Origin: Methanoculleus sp. UBA374
GTDB taxonomy: Archaea > Halobacteriota > Methanomicrobia > Methanomicrobiales > Methanoculleaceae
DNA: 23,369 nt
Assembly (NCBI GenBank): GCA_002508705.1
Contig: DAYL01000004.1
Coordinates: forward strand, 1-23,369
Direction: 5' to 3'
Shown: one piece after another, positions 7,424 to 15,626 of the stretch
Position numbering within the stretch: the stretch's first letter is position 1
Layout of the letters: each line of letters opens with the position of its first letter
Made by a program: the position numbers and the translations under genes
Notes under the pieces: model-generated
Databases searched by the model: none
What the model was told of the DNA's origin: nothing
What the model saw: the letters and a program-made list of their open reading frames with translations, nothing else

Positions 7424-9061
7424 TCAGGCATCGTTCGGCTGCGTCGAGATGAAGATGAGCAGGCCGGTGCCTGCCTCATCCGTGAGGAGGAGGCGGTTTC
7501 CCTCTACCCGGTAGGATGAGACGCCTGTGAGGAGGGTCAGGTACTTGCTCTCCTGCTCCATGACGCCCTCAGGATCGTTACAGTACATCTTCGTGCTGAT
7601 GGGCGGCGAGACCGTAAGACTCGTGCCGTTGAGGCGGTAGTCGGCCCCGTAACTGTTGCATCCGGCGTTGCCGGTGAGGTTCCCGTCGGCGCTGAAGGCC
7701 GCCGTGACCGTGGTCCCGACGATCACCGAGGAGACCGATTCACCGTCAAGGCTGTAGGACTCGAGCGTCCACTCCGTTCCGGTCAGGGATGCCTGCGGTA
7801 CCTCCGGTGCCTGCACGAAGAAGAGCAGGTCGGCGCCCGCCGCGTCCGTGAGGGTCAGCCGGTCGCCCTCAACCCGGTAGGAGGAGACGTTTTCAAGATG
7901 GCCCAGGTACTTCCCCTCCTGCTCCATGACGCCGGGCGTCGTGCAGTACATCAGGGTGCTGTAGATCGAGGAGACCGAGAGGTTCGCGCCGTCGAGGCTG
8001 TAATTTCCGCCGTAGTGGTTGCACCCGGCGCTGCCGGTGACGGCCCCGTCGGCCGCGAACTTCGCGGTGACCGTGGTGTTGGCGATCACCGAGGAGACCG
8101 CATCTCCCCCGGTGCTGTAGGCGTCGAGCACCCAGTCCGTCCCGACGAGCGGGAGGTCCGGCGTCCGGGCGGCCCGCTCGAAGACCAGGAGGTCGGCGCC
8201 CTCGCTGTCCGTGAGGACCAGTCGGTCGCTCTCCATCCACGAGGAGACGGTCTCAACGAGGGGGACTCTCTCGCCGTCCGCCGTCACCCGCTCCACCCGG
8301 TAAGAGGCAACTTCCGCAAGAAGCGCAAGGTAGCGGTCCTCCTGGTCCATGATGCCCGGCGGTTCGCTACAGTACATCTCGGTTCTTACGGCCGGTTCGA
8401 TAGTGAGGCTCGCGCCGTCCGTCGTGTAGTTCGCGCCGTAGCGGTTGCACCCGGCCGATCCGCCGACCCTGCCGTCGGTGCCGAAAGCCGCCGTGACGTT
8501 TGTGCCGGCAAGGACCGGGGCCATGGTGCCGTCCTCACCGGCGAGGCTTACGAGCGTCCATGACGTCCCGGCGAGCGCCGCGGGTGCGGGCCCCTTCACG
8601 AAGACGAGCGTCGTCGCTCCGGCAGAGTCGACAATCTCCAGCCGGTCGTCCTCGATCCGGCATTCCGCCGCCGAGCCGAGGAGGTCCATGAACCGTGCCT
8701 CCTGCTCCATGATGCCCTCCGGCTTCTCGCAGAGTTTCAGCGTCTGGACAAGCGAGGAGACCGAGAGGGCCGTACCGTCAAGGCTGTAGTTTCCGCCGTA
8801 ACTGTTGCACCCGGCCGATCCGCCGACCCTGCCGTCAGTGCCGAAAGCCGCCGTGACCTCCGTTCCCGGCAGGACCGGGACGAGCGTACCGTTCTCGGCG
8901 AGGTACGAGTCGAGGGCCCAGGAGGTCCCGGTGAGCCCGGCAACTCCCCCGGGCGTTGACGTGCCCGAGATGCATCCCGCGGTGACGATTGCCGCCACGA
9001 CGATGGCGACGAGGGATGCCCCCGCAAGGATGGTGTTTCTGTTCCTTCTGTTCGGTGCCAT
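7424..9061 (-). CDS. META/HslJ-domain lipoprotein, four tandem domains
   Basis: This 545-aa protein starts MAPNRRNRNTILAG, has a hydrophobic stretch and a clear lipobox TAGC (Cys30), so it is probably a lipid-anchored surface protein. Four META domains follow (roughly residues 41-150, 155-285, 295-405, 415-545). Each carries an AGCN motif and a second cysteine before the (I/V)M(E/D)QE motif (KLCEKP, MYCSEP, MYCTTP, MYCNDP), suggesting one disulfide per domain. Domain 2 has an extra loop near RVTADGERVPLVETVSS. I chose the ATG at 9061 because a TATA-like CATTTATC lies 27-34 bp upstream, which predicts an almost leaderless mRNA; the open frame extends further upstream but without coding character. 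Function unknown; surface stress or binding role is only a guess. Confidence 0.85.
   Translation of the reverse strand: MAPNRRNRNTILAGASLVAIVVAAIVTAGCISGTSTPGGVAGLTGTSWALDSYLAENGTLVPVLPGTEVTAAFGTDGRVGGSAGCNSYGGNYSLDGTALSVSSLVQTLKLCEKPEGIMEQEARFMDLLGSAAECRIEDDRLEIVDSAGATTLVFVKGPAPAALAGTSWTLVSLAGEDGTMAPVLAGTNVTAAFGTDGRVGGSAGCNRYGANYTTDGASLTIEPAVRTEMYCSEPPGIMDQEDRYLALLAEVASYRVERVTADGERVPLVETVSSWMESDRLVLTDSEGADLLVFERAARTPDLPLVGTDWVLDAYSTGGDAVSSVIANTTVTAKFAADGAVTGSAGCNHYGGNYSLDGANLSVSSIYSTLMYCTTPGVMEQEGKYLGHLENVSSYRVEGDRLTLTDAAGADLLFFVQAPEVPQASLTGTEWTLESYSLDGESVSSVIVGTTVTAAFSADGNLTGNAGCNSYGADYRLNGTSLTVSPPISTKMYCNDPEGVMEQESKYLTLLTGVSSYRVEGNRLLLTDEAGTGLLIFISTQPNDA
8444..8857. repeat. 54-bp internal direct repeat with 360-bp period in the META gene
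   Basis: The stretches 8444-8497 and 8804-8857 differ at one base in 54 and are exactly 360 bp (120 codons) apart. They encode the AGCN region of META domains 1 and 2. A second, weaker pair (around 7721-7737 and 8084-8100) links domains 3 and 4 at a 363-bp period. This suggests duplication of domain units or ongoing gene conversion. Confidence 0.85.
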
Positions 9062-9087
9062 ACAACAGCATATGAGCGGGAATGAAA

Positions 9088-9095
9088 GATAAATG
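9088..9095 (-). promoter_or_regulatory. TATA box of the four-domain META gene
   Basis: The minus strand reads CATTTATC, centred about 30 bp before the ATG at 9061. Typical archaeal spacing would put the transcript start within a few bases of the start codon. Confidence 0.45.
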
Positions 9096-9132
9096 AATGG
9101 TAAACTACGAAAAAAATCGAACCTATACGTGT

Positions 9133-9149
9133 CCGGTTCACTGAACCGG
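9133..9149. promoter_or_regulatory. 17-bp palindrome between divergent META and gpmA genes
   Basis: CCGGTTCA-C-TGAACCGG is a perfect 8-1-8 inverted repeat. It lies between the two divergent starts, 72 bp from one and about 120 bp from the other, and has no T tract after it, so an operator is more likely than a terminator. Confidence 0.4.
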
Positions 9150-9269
9150 GCGATTATACCGATAATCGAGGGCTCCCGGACGGGACCGCCGCCCGGGAGG
9201 CTCGATGGTTCCATATGTGCAGGGTATTTATCCGGGGTGGAGACCATACCGGAATAGGGGAAGAATACA

Positions 9270-10016
9270 ATGGTAGACTTGATCCTCTTACGGCACGGCG
9301 AAAGCCTCTGGAACAGGGAGAACCGGTTCACCGGCTGGACCGACGTGGACCTCTCGCCCCACGGGATACAGGAGGCTCACCGGGCGGCGGAACTCCTCGG
9401 GGACGGCGGGTATACGTTCCGTGTCGCCTACACCTCCGTCCTGAAACGGGCCATCCGGACGCTCTGGATCGTTATGGACGACCTCGACCTCATGTACGTC
9501 CCGGTTTATCGGTCGTGGCGGCTGAACGAGAAGAGTTACGGCGCCCTGCAGGGCCTGAATAAGCAGGAGACCGCGGCAAAGTACGGTGCGGAGCAGGTGC
9601 ACCTCTGGCGCCGGGCATACGACGTGCAGCCGCCGCCGCTCGCGTGGGACGACCCGAGGCACCCGCGGTTCGACCCCCGCTACGCCGACCTGGACCCGAC
9701 GAGTCTCCCTGCGACCGAATCCTTGCATGACACGCTTCTGCGGGTGCTTCCCTGCTGGGAGAGCCACATCGTCGGGAGCCTTGCGGCAGGAAAACCCGTC
9801 ATGGTCGCCGCTCACGGAAACAGCCTTCGTGCCCTGGTCAAACATCTGGACGGAGTCCCGGACGATGAGATTGCTGGCCTGAACATCCCTACCGGCTACC
9901 CGCTCGTCTACGAACTGGACGATGGTCTGAATGCGGTCAGGCACTATTACCTGGGCGACCCGGAGGAGGTTGCGGCGGCCGCGCGGGGCGTGGCCCGGCA
10001 GGCAGGGACAAAGTAG
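9270..10016 (+). CDS. gpmA: 2,3-bisphosphoglycerate-dependent phosphoglycerate mutase
   Basis: This 248-aa cytoplasmic enzyme interconverts 3- and 2-phosphoglycerate through a phosphohistidine. The signature LLRHGES gives the catalytic His9 with Arg8; the active-site partners Arg60, Glu87 ([12 protein letters not shown]) and His182 (AAHGNSLR) are all present, as are the [10 protein letters not shown] and HGIQEA segments of the dPGM family. Length is normal. The ATG at 9270 has AGGGGAAG upstream and a TATTTA box at 9225-9230. Most methanogens use the unrelated cofactor-independent mutase, so this bacterial type suggests transfer. gap follows after 85 bp with its own promoter. Confidence 0.95.
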   Translation: MVDLILLRHGESLWNRENRFTGWTDVDLSPHGIQEAHRAAELLGDGGYTFRVAYTSVLKRAIRTLWIVMDDLDLMYVPVYRSWRLNEKSYGALQGLNKQETAAKYGAEQVHLWRRAYDVQPPPLAWDDPRHPRFDPRYADLDPTSLPATESLHDTLLRVLPCWESHIVGSLAAGKPVMVAAHGNSLRALVKHLDGVPDDEIAGLNIPTGYPLVYELDDGLNAVRHYYLGDPEEVAAAARGVARQAGTK

Positions 10017-10050
10017 CCGGAAGCGGGGTCTTCCGGCGACAGGGGAAGAT

Positions 10051-10060
10051 CATATATACT
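10051..10060 (+). promoter_or_regulatory. TATA box of gap
   Basis: CATATATACT stands out in the GC-rich gap between gpmA and gap. Transcription would start near 10080, leaving a short leader with a strong AGGAGGG ribosome-binding site about 9 nt before the ATG at 10102. gap and the next gene can therefore be transcribed independently of gpmA. Confidence 0.6.
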
Positions 10061-10101
10061 GTCCTGTTGAGGGGCATCCTCTCCGAGAGGAGGGAAGAAC
10101 G

Positions 10102-11109
10102 ATGAAGAAGGTTGCCATCAACGGGTTCGGGCGGATCGGGCGTCAGGTCCTCCGCAATTACCTGACCGACCCCCCGGGAAACATCGAGATTGTCGCGATC
10201 AACGACCTGATCACGACGGATCAATTCGTGTACCTGACGAAGTACGACTCGGTCTACGGACGGGCGCCCTTCCCGATCGAGCCCGGCGCGGACCATATCC
10301 GGTTCGGGTCGAAGGAGATACGGGTGCTGCACGAGAAGGAGCCTGCGCGCCTCCCGTGGAAGGACCTCGGCGTTGAGATCGTGCTCGAGTGCACGGGGCG
10401 CTTCACCAAGCGGGAGGGCGCCGCAAAGCACCTGGATGCCGGGGCGTCGCGGGTCGTCATCAGCGCGCCGTCGTCCGACGCGGATGTAACGGTCGTGCTC
10501 GGCGTCAACGAGGAGTCCTACGATCCTGCAAAGCATATCGTCATCTCGAACGCCTCCTGCACGACCAACGCGCTTGCGCCGGCGGCAAAGGTGCTCAACG
10601 ATGCATTCGGCGTCGAACACCTGATGGCGATAACGGTCCACGCCTACACTGCTTCTCAGGCGCTTATCGACCGGGCCGCAAAGAAACCGCGTCGGGGACG
10701 GGCCGCGGCCGTCTCGCTGATCCCGACGTCGACCGGCGCCGCCGCCGCCACGATCCGCACCATCCCGGAGCTCATCGGGAAGATGGACGCGGTAGCGATC
10801 CGGGCCCCGGTTCCCGACGGCTCGGTCATCGATATCGTTGCGGAACTGAAGCGGGACGTAACCCGGGATGAGGTGAACGCGGCGATGAAGAAAGCCGCCG
10901 AGGGGCGGATGAAGGGGTTCCTCGCGTATACTGAGGACCCGATCGTATCGGCCGACATCGTCGGCGATCCGCACTCCGGGATCGTCGACGGCGAGATCAC
11001 GAACGTCGTCGGCGGAAGGATGGCCCGGGTCCTGGTCTGGTACGACAACGAGTCCGCATATGCGAAACGGATGGTCGATATCGCCTCCTACATCGCCTCC
11101 CGGGAGTGA
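10102..11109 (+). CDS. gap: Glyceraldehyde-3-phosphate dehydrogenase, bacterial (class I) type
   Basis: This 335-aa enzyme oxidatively phosphorylates glyceraldehyde-3-phosphate, or runs in reverse for gluconeogenesis. The Rossmann motif is INGFGRIGR (residues 6-14), and Asp35 in AINDL suggests NAD rather than NADP. The catalytic segment SNASCTTNALAP gives Cys153, with His180 in TVHAYTASQALID; the C-terminal WYDNE motif is present. These are bacterial/eukaryotic GapA features; the usual archaeal class II enzyme has a different active-site sequence. A strong ribosome-binding site fixes the ATG at 10102. The stop overlaps a GTG of the next frame, so the downstream dehydrogenase is probably coupled. 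Together with gpmA this looks like a transferred glycolytic set. Confidence 0.96.
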   Translation: MKKVAINGFGRIGRQVLRNYLTDPPGNIEIVAINDLITTDQFVYLTKYDSVYGRAPFPIEPGADHIRFGSKEIRVLHEKEPARLPWKDLGVEIVLECTGRFTKREGAAKHLDAGASRVVISAPSSDADVTVVLGVNEESYDPAKHIVISNASCTTNALAPAAKVLNDAFGVEHLMAITVHAYTASQALIDRAAKKPRRGRAAAVSLIPTSTGAAAATIRTIPELIGKMDAVAIRAPVPDGSVIDIVAELKRDVTRDEVNAAMKKAAEGRMKGFLAYTEDPIVSADIVGDPHSGIVDGEITNVVGGRMARVLVWYDNESAYAKRMVDIASYIASRE

Positions 11110-11123
11110 GGGGGTATGCGTCT

Positions 11124-12176
11124 GTGGTAAAAGTGGTCTTCTTCGGTCTCGACGAGCACGAGCAGGAGATGATCCAGGGGGCTTTTGCCGGTAAGCGCGG
11201 CTACGCCGCCGTCCTCTACCCTGAACCGCTCACGGAGGAGAACGCGTCGCTTGCCCGCGACGCCGACGGCATCGGGGTCTTCGTCTCGTCGCACGTCACC
11301 CGTGAGGTCCTGACCCTGCTGCCGGACCTCAAGGTGATCGCCGTCATGTCCACCGGGTTCGACCATATCGACATCGCCGCATGCCGGGAGAGGAACATCG
11401 CCGTTTGCAACGTGCCGCACTACGGCGATACGACCGTGGCGGAGTTTGCGTTCGGGCTCATCCTGGCTCTTGCCCGGAGATTCAGGCCGATGTTTGCGCG
11501 AGTGGAGCGGGGCGACTTCACCAGGACCGAACTTACGGGGATGGACCTCGCAGGAAAGACCCTCGGCCTGATCGGCACCGGGCATATCGGGTCGCACCTC
11601 GCGCGCCTCGCCCACGGGGCGGATATGGAGGTGATCGCCTACGACCTGCGGCCGAACCCGGATCTTACGAAAGAATACGAAGTCCGCTATCTGGATCTCG
11701 ACGACCTGCTACGGGAAGCGGACGTCATCAGTCTGCACGTCCCCTACACGAAGGCCACCCACCACCTGATCGACGCCGCCCGGCTGCGGCTGGTCAAGAA
11801 CTCCGCGCTCCTCATCAACACCTCCCGGGGCGGCGTGGTGGACACGGGGGCGGTCGCCGACGCTCTCCGCGAGGGCCGCCTCGGCGGGGTCGCGCTCGAT
11901 ACCTTCGAGGGGGAGCAGGTCTGGATCGAGGAGGAGTTCCAGGGGCCGGACGAGGCGTCGGCAGACGAACTCCGGGACGCGCTCGCGAGTTTCGCCATTC
12001 TGCACTCGGACCGGGCGATCCTCTCGCCGCACAACGCTTTCAACACGCGGGGTGCGGTCGAGCGGATCATCGCTACAAGCGTCGAGAATATAGAGGCGTT
12101 CTTTTCCGGGAACCCGCAGAACGTCGTCGGCGGGACCTACCGGGTGCCGGCGGCACCGGCTGGGGGTGCCCCCTGA
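11124..12176 (+). CDS. D-2-hydroxyacid dehydrogenase, D-lactate dehydrogenase-like
   Basis: This 350-aa NAD-dependent enzyme belongs to the D-isomer 2-hydroxyacid dehydrogenase family and reduces 2-keto acids. The NAD motif is LIGTGHIGSHLA. The catalytic triad can be placed as Arg235 (INTSRGG), Glu264 (in DTFEGEQ) and His303 (LSPHNAFNTRGA); the insertion around EEEFQGPDE and the SPHNAFNTR ending match D-LDH rather than phosphoglycerate dehydrogenase. I chose the GTG at 11124 because GAGGGGG lies 9 nt upstream; a GTG at 11106 overlaps the gap stop but has no good site. Coupled to gap, it could reoxidise NADH from glycolysis by making D-lactate. The substrate is inferred and not certain. Confidence 0.87.
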   Translation: MVKVVFFGLDEHEQEMIQGAFAGKRGYAAVLYPEPLTEENASLARDADGIGVFVSSHVTREVLTLLPDLKVIAVMSTGFDHIDIAACRERNIAVCNVPHYGDTTVAEFAFGLILALARRFRPMFARVERGDFTRTELTGMDLAGKTLGLIGTGHIGSHLARLAHGADMEVIAYDLRPNPDLTKEYEVRYLDLDDLLREADVISLHVPYTKATHHLIDAARLRLVKNSALLINTSRGGVVDTGAVADALREGRLGGVALDTFEGEQVWIEEEFQGPDEASADELRDALASFAILHSDRAILSPHNAFNTRGAVERIIATSVENIEAFFSGNPQNVVGGTYRVPAAPAGGAP

Positions 12177-12682
12177 ACGCCCGCGGCCATCCAGGCGCTA
12201 CGGGAAATAGACGGATAACGGATGCCCTTCGAGCCGGCTCGGTGCACCGGGACCCGGGAGAGCCCCCGCGCACGGCTCGCCGGAAACAGGCGCACGAACA
12301 GAGATGGCGGCGGCCTCTCTCGTCCCGTTCCTCTTTTAGGCACTGACGGCCCTCGTCTGCCGGGAGCGGACGGCCGCATAATTCTCTGTCCTCCTTTATC
12401 GCTTTGAGGTGTCTTTCCCGATCTTGGCATTGCCAGAAAATACCTCAAAACTGTCATACTTCCTGCAGCAGGGTCGGCACGGCCGTGCCGACTCGAACCT
12501 TAACTGGATTGGATTGAGTGAGACTCCTATACCTCTATTCCCCCCGGAGAAAATGATCAAACATATATAGTATCCCATGGCTATACGTTATTCTCCATAC
12601 CTTGAACTTTCAGTAAAATTTGCCCTTTGAGGGGAGTGATATTGCAATTTGAGGCGGGACATATTCGACGGTGGAATTGAGT
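12177..12682. other. Long intergenic region with nested inverted repeats
   Basis: This stretch of about 500 bp holds no convincing gene. GC-rich up to about 12340, it then becomes AT-richer. It has an 8-bp inverted repeat, TTTGAGGT at 12403-12410 and ACCTCAAA at 12442-12449, with a smaller palindrome TGGCATTGCCA (12425-12435) in the loop. A 20-bp perfect palindrome follows at 12473-12492, and a TATA-like CATATATAG at 12562-12570 could drive the downstream genes. A 60-codon minus-strand frame at 12396-12578 has no family resemblance. Confidence 0.5.
12473..12492. repeat. Perfect 20-bp palindrome
   Basis: GTCGGCACGGCCGTGCCGAC equals its own reverse complement over all 20 bases. It is GC-rich within an AT-richer gap, about 80 bp upstream of a possible TATA box. 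There is no T tract on either side, so it is a candidate protein-binding site or element end rather than a terminator. Confidence 0.6.
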
Positions 12683-12838
12683 ATGAAAATGAATCAATAT
12701 GATCTGCAGTCGGGAGCCCCTTGTTACCGGTGTCATGCAGGGGATGACGAAGTTCGCCACCTGCAGTCGCTCGGACTGGCCGGATGTTCCAATATCGTCG
12801 TGGGGCAGATCATCGCGCGTGTCGCGGGGGCATCGTGA
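12683..12838 (+). CDS. Short FeoA-like ORF, probably truncated
   Basis: This 51-codon frame encodes MKMNQYDLQSGAPCYRCHAG followed by DDEVRHLQSLGLAGCSNIVV. The spacing of L..G, the GD.EV..L..LGL..G..I.V pattern is that of an FeoA/SH3-like domain, which in bacteria and archaea regulates the FeoB iron(II) transporter. FeoA proteins are usually about 75-80 aa; here the match stops near residue 42 and the end (GQIIARVAGAS) is unlike the family. Its stop codon overlaps the ATG of the next gene as TGATG, so translation could be coupled. No feoB is nearby. It may be a remnant cut when the downstream gene arrived, or a non-coding coincidence. Confidence 0.42.
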   Translation: MKMNQYDLQSGAPCYRCHAGDDEVRHLQSLGLAGCSNIVVGQIIARVAGAS

Positions 12839-15624
12839 TGATCAAACTACGTAGAATCTTCCTGTTCTTTCTCGCCGCCTCGCTGCTGGCGACCACAGCA
12901 AGTGCGTCTGCAAACCCGCTCGCCGCCTGTGGGGGTGTGACGGAACGCGATGTTGCGGTAGCCATCCCGGGCGAAGGGATCGTCGTCCCCCTGTCGGAGA
13001 CCGCCGGCATCCGGTTCGCCGACGGCGGCGTCGAGGCGCAATGGGGTCGCCTCTTCGTGCGGACGTACCCGACCGTCACCTTTCCCGACGACGACTCTTT
13101 TGAACGCGAAGCAACGTTCACCGCCGCTCCCGACCTCGCAGAAAACACCGTCACGTACACCGGTGATGAAAGCCGGATGACGTATGAGGTCTATGAGTCC
13201 CTCCTGAAGGAGACTATCGTCCTAGACCGCCCCGGGAACGTCTCGTACCGGTACGAGATCGGGCTGACCGACTGGATGACTGAGGAGCGGATCTGCGATG
13301 GAGACGGAACCGACAGCGAGAACGAAACTTGCACTGAAAACGGAACATGCAGCGAGAACGAAACTTGCACTGAAAACGGAACCGAGATCAGGACCTACCG
13401 GCACACAGAACCGGCGGAGGACTCCACGTGGGAGATCGCCCGGGACAACTACGGCAACCTGGTCATCTCCATCAACGGGGCGGAGACCGTCGTTCTTCCA
13501 CGGCCGTACTGTACCGATGCAGACGGGATCAGGTACGATCTCGAGTATACCCTGAATACGGATGAAAAGACCATCACCATCACCGGCATCCCTGAATCCG
13601 CGAGGTATCCGCTGACGATCGACCCTACGGAGAGGGTGATCAATGGAGGGTTCGAGACCGGTGATTTGACTGGATGGAATACGTTAACCTCTGCGGAGGG
13701 ATATGTTGAGATTACATCCGGGACCGTCGCGGGATGTTACGGGAGACTTCCGAGGGCGCATTCCGGCACCTATGGCCTCAAGGTTGCTGTCGACACGCTC
13801 AGCCACACCTCTTCGTATGCAATCGCCAGACAAAACGTCGATTTTCAAGGCGCCGAAAACGTGACGTTCTGGAGGCGATTCGACGGGCACGCACCGTCCG
13901 GTACTGCCTGGGAGCTTGAAACTTCGATAGGGAGTAATCAGATCTATTCCATCTCCTCTGCTCAATACCCCGGAGCTTGCCAGAATCACCCTTACGCACA
14001 AATAACAGAGGCCGTCCCCGATCCGACAGCGACGTATACGTTTGAGATCCGGGCGGATGCCAGCAAGACGAGCGGTCCGGGTAGTGTCGCCTCCTACTGG
14101 GACGACATCTCCGTTCTGGGGGCCACTCCCCCAATTGCAGACTTTACCGCCTCCCCTACGAGCGGCGCCGCTCCTCTTACCGTTCAGTTCACCGACATGT
14201 CGACCGGCAGCCCGACCTCCTGGGCGTGGGACTTCGGCGATACCGGCACCAGTACCGACCAGCACCCGACACACATCTACAGCAGCGCCGGCACCTACAC
14301 GGTAACGCTGAACGTCAGCAATGCCTACGGATGCAATATCAGCGCCCAGCCCCTCATCACCGTCACCTCGGACCAGACCGTGATGAATCCGACCCCCTCC
14401 TTTGCATCGCCGAACACCCTGATCCTGCGCGAAGGGAAGAATTTCGTCTCGACGCCCTACTATCTCACATCCGGACACAATACGGCGGGTACGGTCTTCC
14501 CGGACTTCGGTACCGCGGTCAGGGGATACAGGTTCGAAAACGGCCAGACGGTAATCCTGACGGCGCAGGATGAAATCCGGCCGCTTGAAGGATACATAAT
14601 CTACTCGGACGGGTATCACGAGATCACCCTCCAGTTCGAAGACCCCCAGATACGTCCGACAGTTACAAAAGACCTCGACGAAGGCTGGAACTTCGTCGGC
14701 TTCTATGGTTTGAGCCAGGAATGTGCACGGGACACGCTCATTTCCCTTGGGAACGCGTGGTCGGAGGCAAAGGGCTGGGATGCCGGGTTGCAGGAATACG
14801 AAACCGCCTTTGTCAGAGATTCGACCGGGGATACCAGCGACCAGCGCCTGATGTTCCCGGGGAAGGCTTACCTGGTGTACATGACGGAAGAGAGAACCCT
14901 GTTCCGCTCGTACTACCGGACGTATTCCTTCTGCGCCGAATGGGTGGGCGACTATCACGGCATGCAAAACCCCCTTCCCAGCGCCGAGGAAGAGGCCCAA
15001 GGCTTCTACGACACGCTCGACGGGTCGAGTTTGTGGACCGGCCAGTTTATCAACGGCAACGCCGCCGCGATGGAACGGCACTGGAAAGACCCGGCCTTCG
15101 GCGGGGTTGATTCGGACTACATCGACAACACGCACTTGGCCTACTTCACGGGACACGGATGGGAGGGCGGGTTCGTCTTCGGGACTGCCGCCGACGATTA
15201 TGACCTGAACTACAGCGAGGCGCGCTGGGGCAACACGAAGACCGACTGGATTGTCCTCGGATCGTGCAACACCCTGAATGCATCGACGTGCAGGGAGTAC
15301 TGGGGGCCTGCCTTCGAGGGGCTCCATTCCATATGCAGCTTCGACACAATCGGGGGCAATCATCCAGATATGGGATGGTATTTCGCCCAACAACTGATGC
15401 GCGGAAAAACCATCTGGCAGGCATGGTCTGCGGCCACGGATCAGTACGTGGTCCCGAATGACGGCACTCTACGGTCAGCGATTCTTGCCGCGGACATCGA
15501 CGGAGATTTGAGCACGCCTGATTGCCTCAACGACCATATTTACGGGTATGGGTCGTCGATTAATCCGCCCGGTGATCCGCTGGATTTCCAGTACAAAATA
15601 GATCCATGTGAATGGGAGGTGTAG
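12838..15624 (+). CDS. Secreted multidomain protein: lectin-like, PKD and caspase-like DUF6345-type domain
   Basis: This 928-aa protein begins with a signal peptide (MIKLRRIFLFFLAASLLATT). Residues 160-183 are two copies of a 12-aa unit rich in Cys and N-glycosylation sequons. A jelly-roll-like domain starts at NGGFETGDLTGW (about 267-428), a PKD domain spans about 431-510 (WAWDFGDTGTSTDQHPTHIY), and a GWNFVGFY-type methanogen surface domain covers about 515-690. The last 230 residues resemble DUF6345-type proteins, with YFTGHG (His773) and LGSCN (Cys810), the arrangement expected of a clan-CD peptidase His/Cys pair. Activity is inference. No C-terminal membrane anchor is visible. The ATG at 12838 is followed directly by the signal peptide. 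The 316-aa partner gene begins 2 nt after the stop. Confidence 0.78.
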   Translation: MIKLRRIFLFFLAASLLATTASASANPLAACGGVTERDVAVAIPGEGIVVPLSETAGIRFADGGVEAQWGRLFVRTYPTVTFPDDDSFEREATFTAAPDLAENTVTYTGDESRMTYEVYESLLKETIVLDRPGNVSYRYEIGLTDWMTEERICDGDGTDSENETCTENGTCSENETCTENGTEIRTYRHTEPAEDSTWEIARDNYGNLVISINGAETVVLPRPYCTDADGIRYDLEYTLNTDEKTITITGIPESARYPLTIDPTERVINGGFETGDLTGWNTLTSAEGYVEITSGTVAGCYGRLPRAHSGTYGLKVAVDTLSHTSSYAIARQNVDFQGAENVTFWRRFDGHAPSGTAWELETSIGSNQIYSISSAQYPGACQNHPYAQITEAVPDPTATYTFEIRADASKTSGPGSVASYWDDISVLGATPPIADFTASPTSGAAPLTVQFTDMSTGSPTSWAWDFGDTGTSTDQHPTHIYSSAGTYTVTLNVSNAYGCNISAQPLITVTSDQTVMNPTPSFASPNTLILREGKNFVSTPYYLTSGHNTAGTVFPDFGTAVRGYRFENGQTVILTAQDEIRPLEGYIIYSDGYHEITLQFEDPQIRPTVTKDLDEGWNFVGFYGLSQECARDTLISLGNAWSEAKGWDAGLQEYETAFVRDSTGDTSDQRLMFPGKAYLVYMTEERTLFRSYYRTYSFCAEWVGDYHGMQNPLPSAEEEAQGFYDTLDGSSLWTGQFINGNAAAMERHWKDPAFGGVDSDYIDNTHLAYFTGHGWEGGFVFGTAADDYDLNYSEARWGNTKTDWIVLGSCNTLNASTCREYWGPAFEGLHSICSFDTIGGNHPDMGWYFAQQLMRGKTIWQAWSAATDQYVVPNDGTLRSAILAADIDGDLSTPDCLNDHIYGYGSSINPPGDPLDFQYKIDPCEWEV
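13315..13386 (+). repeat. Two 36-bp tandem repeats encoding sequon-rich units
   Basis: The units at 13315-13350 and 13351-13386 are identical for their first 32 bases. Each encodes SENETCTENGT plus one residue, giving two N-X-T sequons and one or two cysteines. A shorter degenerate piece (GDGTD) precedes them. Copy number is likely to vary between strains by slippage, without breaking the frame. Confidence 0.85.
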
Positions 15625-15626
15625 AT

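Noticed and set aside
8444..8857. A CRISPR-like or intergenic repeat
   Set aside because: The repeats lie in frame within a coding region and encode META domain signatures.
13684..15393. A 569-codon minus-strand frame
   Set aside because: It is antisense to the secreted 928-aa protein, which has a signal peptide and recognisable domains.
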